From the NCBI RefSeq assembly GCF_021404465.1, contig NZ_JABFTT010000014.1, positions 91,510 to 155,509 of the forward strand: DNA of 64,000 nucleotides. Direction: 5' to 3'. Shown here piece after piece: positions 1 to 9,599 of this stretch (the first letter of the stretch is position 1; each line of letters starts with the position of its first letter). The DNA comes from Billgrantia zhangzhouensis. Its GTDB lineage: Bacteria > Pseudomonadota > Gammaproteobacteria > Pseudomonadales > Halomonadaceae. A model generated the notes under the pieces. It was not told the origin of the DNA, did not search any database, and was given only the letters and a program-made list of their open reading frames with translations. The translations under genes and the position numbers were made by a program.

Positions 1-65
1 ATGGCGCTGATCGCCAGCAGCGAGGCGACGATGCGGGCCACGAGGGAGCGCTGCAGCAGTTTCAT
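1..65 (-). CDS. N-terminus of a membrane sensor protein, probably NarX (partial)
   Basis: The reverse strand reads MKLLQRSLVARIVASLLAIS from an ATG at 65-63 and runs off the window. A basic start followed by a hydrophobic helix fits the first membrane segment of a sensor histidine kinase. It is divergent from narK-narGHJI, the usual place of the nitrate/nitrite sensor NarX in pseudomonads and halomonads. A GGAG lies about 13 bases upstream. Only 21 residues are visible, so the NarX identity rests on position. Confidence 0.45.
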   Translation of the reverse strand, partial: MKLLQRSLVARIVASLLAISA

Positions 66-263
66 TGACGGTGGGCGTCTCCAGAAGGAGTGGGATATGT
101 CGACACTATAACCTCATGTCGACGCGATACCCCAAGGGACGGTGAGGCATCCTACCGGGAGTTCCCGCGGGCTGCCACCAAAGAGGTACCTCGTATGCCC
201 TTTTGACCCGGCAGGGCTGGGTTAACGAGAATCACTTTGACCACATCTCGAGACCCACCGTTC

Positions 264-1580
264 ATGACCCATGTTGGGAAGCTTCAGGCGCCGGGGCAGC
301 ATGTCGACTATCGCTCGCTGGTGGTCGTGTTGTTGGCGCCGCTGGCCTTCGCGCTGGTGTTCGCCAGTTGGACCATCTTCGCCGTGCTGGGCGTCGAGCT
401 GAAGCGTGTGCTGCTGTTCGGCGAAGTGCAGTTCGCCATGTTGCTGGCCATGCCCATGTTTACCGGCGCGCTGGCCGCGCTGCCCATGGCGCTGTTGGCG
501 CGCCGGGTGGGCGGCCGGCGGGTGATGATCGGCTGCCTGCTGCTGATCTGCCCGTTGCTGTGGGGCATCGCTCATTCGGATGTCTACCTGGAGTTCCTGC
601 TGGCCGGGGCCGGGCTGGGGCTGGGCGCCGGTTCGCTGGCTGCCGGCCTGGTCTACGTGGCTTCGTTGTGCCCGCGGCGCCATGCCGGCCTGGCACTGGG
701 ACTTTATGGCGCCGGCATGCTGGGGGCGGGACTCACCTACTTCCTGCTGCCCTTGATCAGCCAGGCCTACGGCTGGCCCATGGCGCCCAAGCTCTACCTC
801 TTGCCGGTGCTACTGGTGGCTCTGCTGCTTTGGGTATTCGCCGAGGATGCGCCGAGCGCGGTGCCGCCCGCCGCACCCGACGATCTCGCCGAGTTCGTAC
901 CCTCGCCCGGGCGCACGCCGCCTCTGAGGAAATGGCTGCCAACGCCGGCGGTGTGTCGCCTGGCGCTCTACTACAGCTTCTTCTACGGCGCCTTCGTGGC
1001 GCTGGCGTTGTGGCTGCCGGGCTATCTCGCCGCCCAGTATCAGCTCACGCTCAAGCTGGCCGCGCTGTGGGCGCTGGCCTTTACCCTGCCGGGCGGCGTC
1101 GGGCAGATCCTCGGCGGGGCGCTGGCCGATCGGCGCGATTTCCGCGACCTGCGCTGGTGGGTCAGCGCCTGCGTGATGGTGTGCCTGTTCCTGCTCTCCT
1201 ACCCCGACTTCACCATGCAGATCCACGGCGTGCACGGCGATATCGCGCTCGCCTTCTCCATGCCGCTGGGTGGCTTTGCCGCGCTGCTCGCCGTCATGGG
1301 ACTGGCCATGGGTATCGGCAAGGGCAGCCTGATGCGCCTGCTGCATCGCGACCATGGCGACGACATGGCTCACGCCGGTGGGCTGGCGCTGACCCTGGGC
1401 GGGCTATTTGCCGCCGTGTTACCGCTGATGTTCGTGCTCGGCAACGAATGGATCGGCATCCGTACCGCTGGCTTCATGTTCCTCTACGCCGCGTTGGCGG
1501 TGTGCATGCTGCTGATGCTGTGGGATGGCACCCGGACCCACCCCCGCTCGGCTTCCTCTACCCCCACCCAGGCGGACTAA
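264..1580 (+). CDS. narK: NarK-type nitrate/nitrite MFS transporter
   Basis: Inner-membrane major facilitator protein of 438 aa. Hydrophobic segments alternate with short loops throughout, and the early loop ALLARRVGGRR resembles the MFS motif between helices 2 and 3. It sits immediately upstream of narGHJI, so it is expected to bring nitrate to the cytoplasmic NarG active site (NarK1-like, nitrate/proton symport) or to exchange nitrate for nitrite. I chose the ATG at 264; an in-frame TTG at 237 would add nine unconvincing residues. The length is typical of single-domain NarK1/NarK2 proteins, not of NarK1-NarK2 fusions. The transport mode cannot be told from the sequence alone. Confidence 0.85.
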   Translation: MTHVGKLQAPGQHVDYRSLVVVLLAPLAFALVFASWTIFAVLGVELKRVLLFGEVQFAMLLAMPMFTGALAALPMALLARRVGGRRVMIGCLLLICPLLWGIAHSDVYLEFLLAGAGLGLGAGSLAAGLVYVASLCPRRHAGLALGLYGAGMLGAGLTYFLLPLISQAYGWPMAPKLYLLPVLLVALLLWVFAEDAPSAVPPAAPDDLAEFVPSPGRTPPLRKWLPTPAVCRLALYYSFFYGAFVALALWLPGYLAAQYQLTLKLAALWALAFTLPGGVGQILGGALADRRDFRDLRWWVSACVMVCLFLLSYPDFTMQIHGVHGDIALAFSMPLGGFAALLAVMGLAMGIGKGSLMRLLHRDHGDDMAHAGGLALTLGGLFAAVLPLMFVLGNEWIGIRTAGFMFLYAALAVCMLLMLWDGTRTHPRSASSTPTQAD

Positions 1581-1777
1581 CCCCTTTCCCTGGGCGGTCT
1601 ATCACCTTGTGGGTAGAGAGGGTGTATATGGAGGTAACCTGGCAGTAATCCGCATTTCGATGCTCCAGACTTTGCTTCAAGAACCTGCCCCGACGGTCGT
1701 GTGGAACACGGCGCACGACACGGCAGGCGGGGTGGCCCGGGTGCCACGCATCACTTCAAGAAGCCTGGAGATCGACC

Positions 1778-4700
1778 ATGAGTCACTTCTTAGATCGGCT
1801 GAATTTCTTCCGCAAGGCGCGCGAGCCTTTCGCCAACGACCATGGCGAGACCCGTGAGGAGTCCCGTGGCTGGGAGGACGGTTACCGCCAGCGCTGGCAG
1901 CACGACAAGATCGTGCGCTCCACCCACGGCGTGAACTGCACCGGCTCCTGTAGCTGGAAGATCTACGTCAAGAACGGCCTGGTTACCTGGGAAACCCAGC
2001 AGACCGACTATCCGCGCACCCGCCCGGACCTGCCCAATCACGAGCCGCGGGGCTGCCCGCGTGGCGCCAGCTACTCTTGGTACATGTACAGCGCCAATCG
2101 CCTCAAGTACCCGCTGATCCGCAAGCCCTTGCTCAAGCTGTGGCGTGAGGCCAAGCAGCAGCACGGCGACCCGGTCGATGCCTGGGCCTCCATCGTCGAG
2201 GATCCGGCCAAGGCGAAGCAGTACAAGCGCGCCCGCGGCATGGGCGGCTTCGTACGCGCCAACTGGGACGAGCTCAACGAGCTGATCGCCGCCTCCAACG
2301 TCTACACCGCCAAGCAGTACGGCCCCGATCGCATCATCGGCTTCTCGCCGATCCCCGCCATGTCGATGGTCAGCTACGCCGCGGGTAGCCGCTACCTGTC
2401 GTTGATCGGCGGCGTGTGCATGAGCTTCTACGACTGGTACTGCGACCTGCCGCCGGCCAGCCCGCAGACCTGGGGCGAGCAGACCGACGTGCCCGAATCG
2501 GCCGACTGGTACAACTCCGGCTACATCATCGCCTGGGGCTCCAACGTGCCCCAGACCCGTACCCCGGACGCCCACTTCTTCACCGAGGTGCGCTACAAGG
2601 GCACCAAGACCGTCTCCATCACCCCGGACTACGCCGAGGTCTCCAAGCTCACCGACGAGTGGCTGTCGGTCAAGCAGGGCACCGACGCCGCGCTGGGCAT
2701 GGCCATGGGCCACGTGATCCTCAAGGAGTTCCACCTCGACAAGCCCAGCGCCTACTTCACCGAGTACGTGCGCAAGTACTCCGACATGCCCTTCCTGGTC
2801 GAGCTCGAGGCTCGCGAGGACGGTAGCTTCGTGCCCGGCAAGCAACTGCGCGCCAGCGACTTCGAAGGCGCCATGGGCCAGGACAACAACCCCGAGTGGA
2901 AGACCGTGGCCTGGGACGAGCTCTCCGACCGTCTCGTCGTGCCCAACGGCTCCATCGGCTTCCGCTGGGGTGAGAAAGAAGAGAACCAGGGCAAGTGGAA
3001 CCTGGAGGAGCGTGACGCCAGTGGCGCCGAGATCAAGCCGCTGCTGACGCTGGCCGAGAAGCATGACGATGTGGCCAGGGTGGCGTTCCCCTACTTCGGC
3101 GGCATCGCCCACGAGCACTTCGACCACGTGGCCGGCAACGAGCTGCTGTTCCACAGCCTGCCCGCCAAGCGGCTGACCAAGGCCGACGGCAGCGAGATCC
3201 TCGCCGTCACCGTATTCGACCTGATGTGTGCCAACTACGGCATCGATCGCGGGTTTGGTAAAGAGGGCGAAGACGACGGTGCCACCTCCTACGACCAGAT
3301 TCGCCCCTACACCCCGGCCTGGCAGGAGAAGATCACCGGCGTGCCCGCCGAGCAGGTCGCCCGTATCGCCCGTGAGTTCGCCGACAACGCCGACAAGACC
3401 CAGGGTCGCTCCATGGTCATCGTAGGTGCCGCGATGAACCACTGGTACCACATGGACATGAACTACCGCGGCCTGATCAACATGCTGGTCATGTGCGGCT
3501 GTATCGGCCAGAGCGGTGGCGGCTGGGCTCACTACGTGGGGCAGGAGAAGCTGCGCCCCCAGACCGGCTGGACCCCGCTGGCCTTCGGCCTCGACTGGCA
3601 GCGTCCGCCGCGCCACATGAACTCCACCTCCTTCTTCTACAACCACTCCTCCCAGTGGCGCTACGAGAAGCTGGAGGTCAAGGAGATCCTGTCGCCGCTG
3701 GCCGATCCCAGCCAATACAGCGGCAGCCTGATCGACTTCAACGTACGCTCCGAGCGCATGGGCTGGCTGCCCTCCGCGCCGCAGCTCGGCACCAACCCGC
3801 TGCGCCTGGCCAAGCCGGCCGCCGCAGCGGGCATGTCGACCAAGGACTACGCCGTACAGCAGCTCAAGAGCGGCGAGCTGGCGTTCGCCGCCGAGGATCC
3901 GGACAGCCCGCAGAACTTCCCGCGCAACCTGTTCGTGTGGCGCTCCAACCTGCTGGGCAGCTCGGGCAAGGGTCACGAGTACATGCTCAAGTACCTGCTG
4001 GGTACCCGTCACGGTATCCAGGGCAAGGACCTGGGCGAGATGGGCGGCCAGAAGCCGGAAGAGGTGAAGTGGCACGACGAGGCGCCGGAAGGCAAGCTCG
4101 ACCTGGTGGTCACGCTGGACTTCCGCATGTCCTCCACCTGTCTCTACTCCGACGTGGTGCTGCCGACGGCCACCTGGTACGAGAAGAACGACCTCAACAC
4201 CTCGGACATGCACCCCTTCATCCACCCGCTGACCGCGGCCACCGACCCGGCGTGGGAGTCGCGCAGCGACTGGGACATCTACAAGGGCATTGCCAAGGCG
4301 TTCTCCGAGGTGTGCGTCGGTCACCTGGGCGAGGAGATCGATCTGGTCACCCTGCCGCACCAGCACGACTCCCCGGCCGAGCTGGCCCAGCCTGAAGTGA
4401 AGGACTGGAAGAAGGGCGAGTGCGAGCCGATCCCCGGCAAGACCATGCCGGCGCTGATCGAGGTCAAGCGCAACTACCCCGAGACCTATGAGCGCTTCAC
4501 TTCCGTCGGCCCGCTGCTCGAGACCATCGGCAACGGCGGCAAGGGCATTGCCTGGAACACCGAGTCCGAGGTCGAGCTGCTCGGCAAGCTGAACTACCGC
4601 AAGAGCGAAGGTCCCGCCAAGGGCCGGCCGAAGATCGAGAGCGCGATCGACGCCGCCGAGATGATCCTGACCCTGGCGCCGGAAACCAACGGCAACGTGG

Positions 4701-5542
4701 CGGTCAAGGCGTGGGGCGCGCTGTCCAAGATCACCGGACGCGACCACACCCACCTGGCCACGCCCAAGCACGAGGAGAAGATCCGCTTCCGCGACATCGT
4801 GGCCCAGCCGCGCAAGATCATCTCGAGCCCAACCTGGTCCGGCCTGGAGGACGAGCACGTCTCCTACAACGCCGGCTACACCAACGTGCACGAGCTGATT
4901 CCGTGGCGCACCGTGAGCGGCCGCCAGCAGTTCTACCAGGATCACCCCTGGATGCGCGCCTTCGGCGAGAGCCTGCTGACCTACCGCCCGCCGATCAACA
5001 CCAAGACCATCACCGGTTTTGCCATGCCGGAGGACAACGGCAACCCGACCAAGGCGCTGAACTGGATCACCCCGCACCAGAAGTGGGGCATCCACTCCAC
5101 CTACAGCGACAACCTGTTGATGCTGACGCTCAACCGCGGCGGCCCGGTGGTGTGGATGTCGGAGACCGATGCCCAGGATATCGGCATCGAGGATAACGAC
5201 TGGATCGAGCTGTTCAACGCCAACGGCGCGATCACCGCGCGGGCCATCGTCAGCCAGCGGGTCAAGGCCGGCATGGTGATGATGTACCACGCCCAGGAGC
5301 GCCAGGTGAACGTGCCGGGCTCCGAGGTCACCAAGACCCGTGGCGGCATGCACAACTCCGTGACTCGGGTGTGCCCGAAGCCGACCCATATGATCGGTGG
5401 CTACGCGCAGCTCTCTTACAGCTTCAACTACTACGGCACCGTTGGTTCCAACCGCGATGAATTCGTCCTCATCCGCAAGATGAAGAACGTCGACTGGCTG
5501 GATGGCGAAGGCAACGACAGCGTGCAGGAGACCGTGAAATGA
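1778..5542 (+). CDS. narG: Respiratory nitrate reductase alpha subunit NarG
   Basis: Catalytic Mo-bisMGD subunit of the membrane-bound quinol:nitrate oxidoreductase, reducing nitrate to nitrite on the cytoplasmic side. The protein is 1254 aa, the normal family length. The FS0 iron-sulfur ligands are visible as H50, C54, C58 and C93, and the Mo ligand as D223 in YDWYCDLPPASPQ. There is no Tat signal, as expected for NarG. The ATG follows GGAGATCGACC. The gene overlaps narH by 4 bases (ATGA), so the two are translationally coupled. The 197-base gap to narK may hold a second promoter; I could not identify a clear FNR or NarL site there. Confidence 0.98.
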   Translation: MSHFLDRLNFFRKAREPFANDHGETREESRGWEDGYRQRWQHDKIVRSTHGVNCTGSCSWKIYVKNGLVTWETQQTDYPRTRPDLPNHEPRGCPRGASYSWYMYSANRLKYPLIRKPLLKLWREAKQQHGDPVDAWASIVEDPAKAKQYKRARGMGGFVRANWDELNELIAASNVYTAKQYGPDRIIGFSPIPAMSMVSYAAGSRYLSLIGGVCMSFYDWYCDLPPASPQTWGEQTDVPESADWYNSGYIIAWGSNVPQTRTPDAHFFTEVRYKGTKTVSITPDYAEVSKLTDEWLSVKQGTDAALGMAMGHVILKEFHLDKPSAYFTEYVRKYSDMPFLVELEAREDGSFVPGKQLRASDFEGAMGQDNNPEWKTVAWDELSDRLVVPNGSIGFRWGEKEENQGKWNLEERDASGAEIKPLLTLAEKHDDVARVAFPYFGGIAHEHFDHVAGNELLFHSLPAKRLTKADGSEILAVTVFDLMCANYGIDRGFGKEGEDDGATSYDQIRPYTPAWQEKITGVPAEQVARIAREFADNADKTQGRSMVIVGAAMNHWYHMDMNYRGLINMLVMCGCIGQSGGGWAHYVGQEKLRPQTGWTPLAFGLDWQRPPRHMNSTSFFYNHSSQWRYEKLEVKEILSPLADPSQYSGSLIDFNVRSERMGWLPSAPQLGTNPLRLAKPAAAAGMSTKDYAVQQLKSGELAFAAEDPDSPQNFPRNLFVWRSNLLGSSGKGHEYMLKYLLGTRHGIQGKDLGEMGGQKPEEVKWHDEAPEGKLDLVVTLDFRMSSTCLYSDVVLPTATWYEKNDLNTSDMHPFIHPLTAATDPAWESRSDWDIYKGIAKAFSEVCVGHLGEEIDLVTLPHQHDSPAELAQPEVKDWKKGECEPIPGKTMPALIEVKRNYPETYERFTSVGPLLETIGNGGKGIAWNTESEVELLGKLNYRKSEGPAKGRPKIESAIDAAEMILTLAPETNGNVAVKAWGALSKITGRDHTHLATPKHEEKIRFRDIVAQPRKIISSPTWSGLEDEHVSYNAGYTNVHELIPWRTVSGRQQFYQDHPWMRAFGESLLTYRPPINTKTITGFAMPEDNGNPTKALNWITPHQKWGIHSTYSDNLLMLTLNRGGPVVWMSETDAQDIGIEDNDWIELFNANGAITARAIVSQRVKAGMVMMYHAQERQVNVPGSEVTKTRGGMHNSVTRVCPKPTHMIGGYAQLSYSFNYYGTVGSNRDEFVLIRKMKNVDWLDGEGNDSVQETVK

Positions 5543-7125
5543 AGATTCGTTCCCAGGTAGGCATGGTCCTCAACCTCGACAAGTGCATCGGCTGCCACAC
5601 TTGCTCGGTCACCTGCAAGAACGTTTGGACCAGCCGTGAAGGCATGGAATATGCCTGGTTCAACAACGTCGAGACCAAGCCGGGCATCGGCTATCCCAAG
5701 GAGTGGGAAAACCAGGATAAGTGGAAGGGCGGTTGGATGCGCCGCAAGGACGGCAAGATCGAGCCGCGCATCGGCGGCAAGTGGCGGGTGCTGGCGAACA
5801 TCTTCGCCAACCCCGACCTGCCCGAGATCGACGACTACTACGAGCCGTTCGACTTCGACTACCAGCACCTGCATACCGCCAAGCAGGGCGATCACCAGCC
5901 TGTGGCGCGCCCCCGTTCGCTGGTCTCCGGCGAACGCATGAAGAAGATCGAATGGGGCCCGAACTGGGAGGAGATCCTCGGCACCGAGTTCGCCAAGCGC
6001 CGCCGCGACAAGAACTTCGAGCAGGTACAGGCCGACATCTACGGCCAGTTCGAGAACACCTTCATGATGTACCTGCCGCGCCTGTGCGAGCACTGCTTGA
6101 ACCCGGCGTGCGTGGCCTCGTGCCCGAGCGGCGCGATCTACAAGCGCGAGGAGGACGGCATCGTCCTGATCGACCAGGACAAGTGCCGCGGCTGGCGGAT
6201 GTGTATCTCCGGCTGCCCATACAAGAAGATCTACTACAACTGGAAGACCGGCAAGTCAGAGAAGTGCATCTTCTGCTACCCGCGCATCGAGGCGGGCATG
6301 CCGACCGTGTGCTCCGAGACCTGTGTGGGCCGTATCCGCTACCTCGGCGTGCTGCTCTACGACGCCGACCGCATCGAGGAAGTGGCCAGCTCGCCGGACG
6401 TGCGCGACCTCTACCACCGCCAGTGCGAGATCTTCCTCGACCCCAACGATCCGAAGGTGATCGAGCAGGCCAGGAAGGACGGCATTCCCGACAACGTCAT
6501 CAAGGCCGCTCAGGAGAGCCCGGTCTACAAGATGGCCATGGACTGGGGCTTGGCGCTGCCGCTGCACCCCGAGTACCGCACCCTGCCGATGGTCTGGTAC
6601 GTGCCGCCGCTGTCACCGATCCAGTCGGCCGCCGAGGCCGGCAAGGTCGAGTACGACGGCGTGCTGCCCAAGATCGAGTCGCTGCGTATCCCGGTGCGTT
6701 ACCTGGCCAACATGCTCACCGCCGGTGAGGAGGCGCCCGTGGTGCTGGCGCTCAAGCGGCTGATGGCGATGCGCGTCTTCATGCGCAACAAGCACGTGGA
6801 AGGCAAGCACGATACCGAGGTGCTCGACGCCGTCGGTCTCAGCGAGGCCCAAGTGGAGGAGATGTACCGCTACCTGGCCATCGCGAACTATGAGGATCGC
6901 TTCGTGATCCCCACCAGCCACCGCGAGATGGCCACCGAAGCCTTCCCCGAGCGCGGTGGCTGCGGCTTCAGCTTCGGTGACGGCTGTCATGGCGAGAGCA
7001 AGCCGAGCCTGTTCAACGGCCGCAAGCAGACCAGCTCGCTGGTCAAGCCGGTCGATGTCTTCGATCCGAAAACACAGAGCGATGGGCGGCGCGATGAACG
7101 AGCCAAGGAGGCCCACCATGGCTGA
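5539..7125 (+). CDS. narH: Respiratory nitrate reductase beta subunit NarH
   Basis: Iron-sulfur electron-transfer subunit of 528 aa linking NarI hemes to NarG. Four cysteine groups are visible: CIGCHTCSVTC near residue 16, CEHCLNPACVASC near 184, CRGWRMCISGC near 217 and CIFCYPRIEAGMPTVC near 244. Tryptophan replaces a cysteine in the third group, as is usual for NarH, giving one [3Fe-4S] and three [4Fe-4S] clusters. The start overlaps the narG stop by 4 bases and the end overlaps narJ by 8 bases. Confidence 0.97.
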   Translation: MKIRSQVGMVLNLDKCIGCHTCSVTCKNVWTSREGMEYAWFNNVETKPGIGYPKEWENQDKWKGGWMRRKDGKIEPRIGGKWRVLANIFANPDLPEIDDYYEPFDFDYQHLHTAKQGDHQPVARPRSLVSGERMKKIEWGPNWEEILGTEFAKRRRDKNFEQVQADIYGQFENTFMMYLPRLCEHCLNPACVASCPSGAIYKREEDGIVLIDQDKCRGWRMCISGCPYKKIYYNWKTGKSEKCIFCYPRIEAGMPTVCSETCVGRIRYLGVLLYDADRIEEVASSPDVRDLYHRQCEIFLDPNDPKVIEQARKDGIPDNVIKAAQESPVYKMAMDWGLALPLHPEYRTLPMVWYVPPLSPIQSAAEAGKVEYDGVLPKIESLRIPVRYLANMLTAGEEAPVVLALKRLMAMRVFMRNKHVEGKHDTEVLDAVGLSEAQVEEMYRYLAIANYEDRFVIPTSHREMATEAFPERGGCGFSFGDGCHGESKPSLFNGRKQTSSLVKPVDVFDPKTQSDGRRDERAKEAHHG

Positions 7126-7906
7126 TACAGCACTCCAGGTGCCCCACGAGGCCATGATCCAGCCCGAACTCGGCATGCGCAGCCTGCGCGTACTGGCCCG
7201 CCTGCTCGACTACCCCACCGAGGCACTGCAGGGCGCGGTGGATGAACTGATCGAAGCGCTCGACGCCGAGCGCCGCCTCTCGGCGGCGCTGCGCGGCGAT
7301 CTGATGAGCTGGTGCCAGCGCATCGCCGAGGCCGACCTGCTCGAACTGCAGTCCGAGTACGTCGCGCTGTTCGACAAGGGCCGCGCCCACTCGCTGCTGC
7401 TGTTCGAACACGTGCACGGCGAGTCCCGCGACCGCGGCCAGGCCATGGTCGATCTGATCGACGAGTACAAGGCCGCCGGCTTCGAGCTCGACGCCCGCGA
7501 GCTACCCGACTACCTGCCGCTGTTCCTGGAGTACCTCTCCACCCGCAGCGACGAGGAGATCGGTCGCTGGCTGGGCGAGATCCGCCACATCCTGGCACTG
7601 CTCACCGCACGCCTGGAAGAACGCGGCGCCGACCAGGCCCTGGTCACCCGCGCGCTGCTGGCGCTGATCGACGCCGAGGACGACATCGAGGCGAGCCGCC
7701 AAGCGGTGGCCAGCGAGAAGCGCGACGACACCCCCGAGGCGCTGGACGCCGTGTGGGAGGAGGAGGCGGTGCGCTTCTCCGCCAAGTCTGACGAGGACTG
7801 CGCGCTGCAGTCCGCCGAAGGGCGCCGTCTGGCCGAGCGCAAGCGGCAGGTGCAGGGCGAGGCGATTCGCATCCTCGACCCCGTCGACGCCGCCAAGAAA
7901 CACTAA
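7118..7906 (+). CDS. narJ: Nitrate reductase assembly chaperone NarJ
   Basis: System-specific chaperone (TorD/NarJ superfamily, 262 aa) that binds the NarG N-terminus and is needed for Moco insertion and for docking of NarGH to NarI; it is not part of the mature enzyme. Visible family features are the opening LRVLARLLDYPTE, and EHVHGESRDRGQAM and LPDYLPLFLEYLS in the middle. The C-terminal third is charged and probably flexible. The ATG at 7118 follows AAGGAG at 7105-7110; the reading frame is open further upstream but that part lies inside narH. Confidence 0.95.
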   Translation: MADTALQVPHEAMIQPELGMRSLRVLARLLDYPTEALQGAVDELIEALDAERRLSAALRGDLMSWCQRIAEADLLELQSEYVALFDKGRAHSLLLFEHVHGESRDRGQAMVDLIDEYKAAGFELDARELPDYLPLFLEYLSTRSDEEIGRWLGEIRHILALLTARLEERGADQALVTRALLALIDAEDDIEASRQAVASEKRDDTPEALDAVWEEEAVRFSAKSDEDCALQSAEGRRLAERKRQVQGEAIRILDPVDAAKKH

Positions 7907-7918
7907 CGGAGACCTGTC

Positions 7919-8608
7919 ATGAGCACTTTCATGCACTACATCGACTCCCTGCTGTTCGGGCTCTACCCCTACCTTGCCGGCAGCGTCTTCCTGATCGGCA
8001 GCCTGATGCGCTACGACCAGGGCCAATACACCTGGAAGACCGGTTCGAGTCAGATGCTGTCGTCGAAGAACATGCGCCTGGCCAGCAATCTGTTCCATAT
8101 CGGCATCATCACCATCTTCTTTGGCCACTTGGTCGGCCTGCTGACGCCGCACTGGCTCTACGGTCCCTTCATCAGTGCCGGCACCAAGCAGGTACTGGCC
8201 GTGGTGGTCGGTGGCATCGCCGGCGTGATGTGCCTGGTGGGTGGCGCCATGCTGTTCCATCGCCGCCTGACCAACCCGCGGGTACGCGCCTCCTCCAGCA
8301 CCATGGACACCGTGATCATCGGCCTGCTGGTGCTTCAGGTGGCACTGGGCCTGCTCACCATCCTGCCCACCCTGGGCCACCTGGACGGTAGCAAGATGCT
8401 GCAGTTCTCCGGCTGGGCGCAGTCCATCGTGTACTTCCAGGGTGGGGCTGCCGCTCACCTGGAAGGCGTGAGCTGGATCTACAAGCTGCACATCCTGGTG
8501 GGTCTGACCATCGTGCTGGTGTTCCCCTTCACCCGTCTGGTTCACGTGTGGAGCGCGCCGATGGGGTATGTCACGCGGCGTTACCAGATCGTCCGTCGCC
8601 GGGCTTAG
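7919..8608 (+). CDS. narI: Respiratory nitrate reductase gamma subunit NarI
   Basis: Cytochrome b subunit of 229 aa that anchors NarGH in the membrane, oxidises quinol at the periplasmic side and passes electrons through two b hemes. Five hydrophobic helices can be traced. Candidate heme-ligand histidines occur in NLFHIGIITIFFGHLVG and in YKLHILVGLTI near the C-terminus. It begins 12 bases after narJ with GGAGACC ahead of the ATG. Length and order are normal for narGHJI. Confidence 0.97.
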   Translation: MSTFMHYIDSLLFGLYPYLAGSVFLIGSLMRYDQGQYTWKTGSSQMLSSKNMRLASNLFHIGIITIFFGHLVGLLTPHWLYGPFISAGTKQVLAVVVGGIAGVMCLVGGAMLFHRRLTNPRVRASSSTMDTVIIGLLVLQVALGLLTILPTLGHLDGSKMLQFSGWAQSIVYFQGGAAAHLEGVSWIYKLHILVGLTIVLVFPFTRLVHVWSAPMGYVTRRYQIVRRRA

Positions 8609-8727
8609 GGGGTTAAAGCTGGCTGCGCTCGCTCAGCTTCGCATGCCTCGGAGCAACAAGTTTGGGAACGCCGGAACAGCCCCGGGCATGTACAGCCGCT
8701 TATGTCATGTAATTGAGGATTCGCACC

Positions 8728-9549
8728 ATGCAAATGATCGAGATCGCACAGCTGCCGGGCCGCTACGCGCCGCCGCCCGTCAAGGTCGGCGGCAAGGCGA
8801 TCGACGAAGAGAGCATCGCCCGCGAGATGCAGTACCACCCGGCGGCGACCGCCGCCGAGGCGAAGCTGCTGGCCGCCCGTGCCCTGGTGGTTCGCGAGCT
8901 GCTGCGCCAGCGCGCCGTCGAACTCGGTCTGCTGAGGGCGGACTCCCGTGACGAAGGCGAGCATGATGCTGCCATCGCCGTCCTGCTGGAGCGGGAACTG
9001 GAGGTGCCGGAGCCCGAGGAGAAAGCCTGCCGCCGCTTCTTCGACGCCGACCCCGAGCGCTTCAGCACGCCGACCCGCATCGCCGTGCGCCACATCCTGC
9101 TGGCCGCCGCCCCCGACGATGCCGAGACGCGCGACGCCCAGTACCGCCTGGGCGAAACGCTGCTCGAAGAGCTGCAGCGCATTCCCGAGCGCTTCACCGA
9201 GTTCGCCATGCGCCACTCCGCCTGCCCGTCGAAGAGCGAGGGCGGCGAGCTGGGCTGGCTGGCCCAAGGGCAGACCGTGGCCGAACTCGACCGCGCCCTG
9301 CAACACCTGCCCGAAGGACTGCACGACCGTCCGCTGGCCTCGCGCTACGGTTGGCACCTGGTGAGCATCGACGCGCGTGCGGGTGGGGAGCGTCTGCCCT
9401 TCGAGCAGGTCGCCGAGCGTGTACGCCACACCCTGCGCGAGCAGGCGACTCGCCGCGCCTTGCGCCACTACCTGCTAGTGCTCGAGGCGGAGATCGGCGT
9501 CGAGGGAGTCGACCTCGATGACGACAGCGCCAACTCTCTCATGCAGTAA
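8728..9549 (+). CDS. PpiC-type (parvulin) peptidyl-prolyl cis-trans isomerase linked to nitrate reductase
   Basis: Protein of 273 aa with a parvulin rotamase domain over roughly residues 120-220: IAVRHILLAAAPDD, then CPSKSEGGELGWLAQGQ, which match the conserved HIL and S..GG.LG.F blocks. The N-terminal half resembles the NifM/SurA-like helical region. No signal peptide is visible, so it probably acts in the cytoplasm. Parvulins at this position are common in pseudomonad nar operons and are presumed to help fold the reductase. I chose the ATG at 8728 because GAGGA lies 8 bases upstream; a TTG at 8713 is less likely. Confidence 0.85.
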   Translation: MQMIEIAQLPGRYAPPPVKVGGKAIDEESIAREMQYHPAATAAEAKLLAARALVVRELLRQRAVELGLLRADSRDEGEHDAAIAVLLERELEVPEPEEKACRRFFDADPERFSTPTRIAVRHILLAAAPDDAETRDAQYRLGETLLEELQRIPERFTEFAMRHSACPSKSEGGELGWLAQGQTVAELDRALQHLPEGLHDRPLASRYGWHLVSIDARAGGERLPFEQVAERVRHTLREQATRRALRHYLLVLEAEIGVEGVDLDDDSANSLMQ

Positions 9550-9565
9550 CTGAATTCAACGGGTG

Positions 9566-9583
9566 CCGGCCCTCACGGGCCGG
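9566..9583. repeat. 7-bp inverted repeat just before the moaB ribosome binding site
   Basis: CCGGCCC at 9566-9572 and GGGCCGG at 9577-9583 pair perfectly around a TCAC loop. No T-tract follows, and the moaB Shine-Dalgarno sequence starts only a few bases downstream. It may be an mRNA-stabilising or processing hairpin rather than a terminator. Confidence 0.5.
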
Positions 9584-9599
9584 TGCTGGAGGAGCTGCC

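Noticed and set aside
203..1648. A 481-codon open frame overlapping narK in another frame
   Set aside because: It is Arg/Ala/Gly-rich without membrane segments or family motifs; the narK frame gives a clean transporter.
66..1777. FNR/ANR or NarL sites in the narK and narG upstream regions
   Set aside because: I looked for TTGAT-N4-ATCAA and for clusters of TACYYMT heptamers. Only scattered partial matches (for example TACCTCG near 187) were seen, too weak to report as sites.
1790..5389. A 1199-codon open frame antisense to narG
   Set aside because: It mirrors the codon pattern of a high-GC gene, has low-complexity Val/Gly/Ala/Leu/His-rich sequence with no recognisable domain, and narG is certain.
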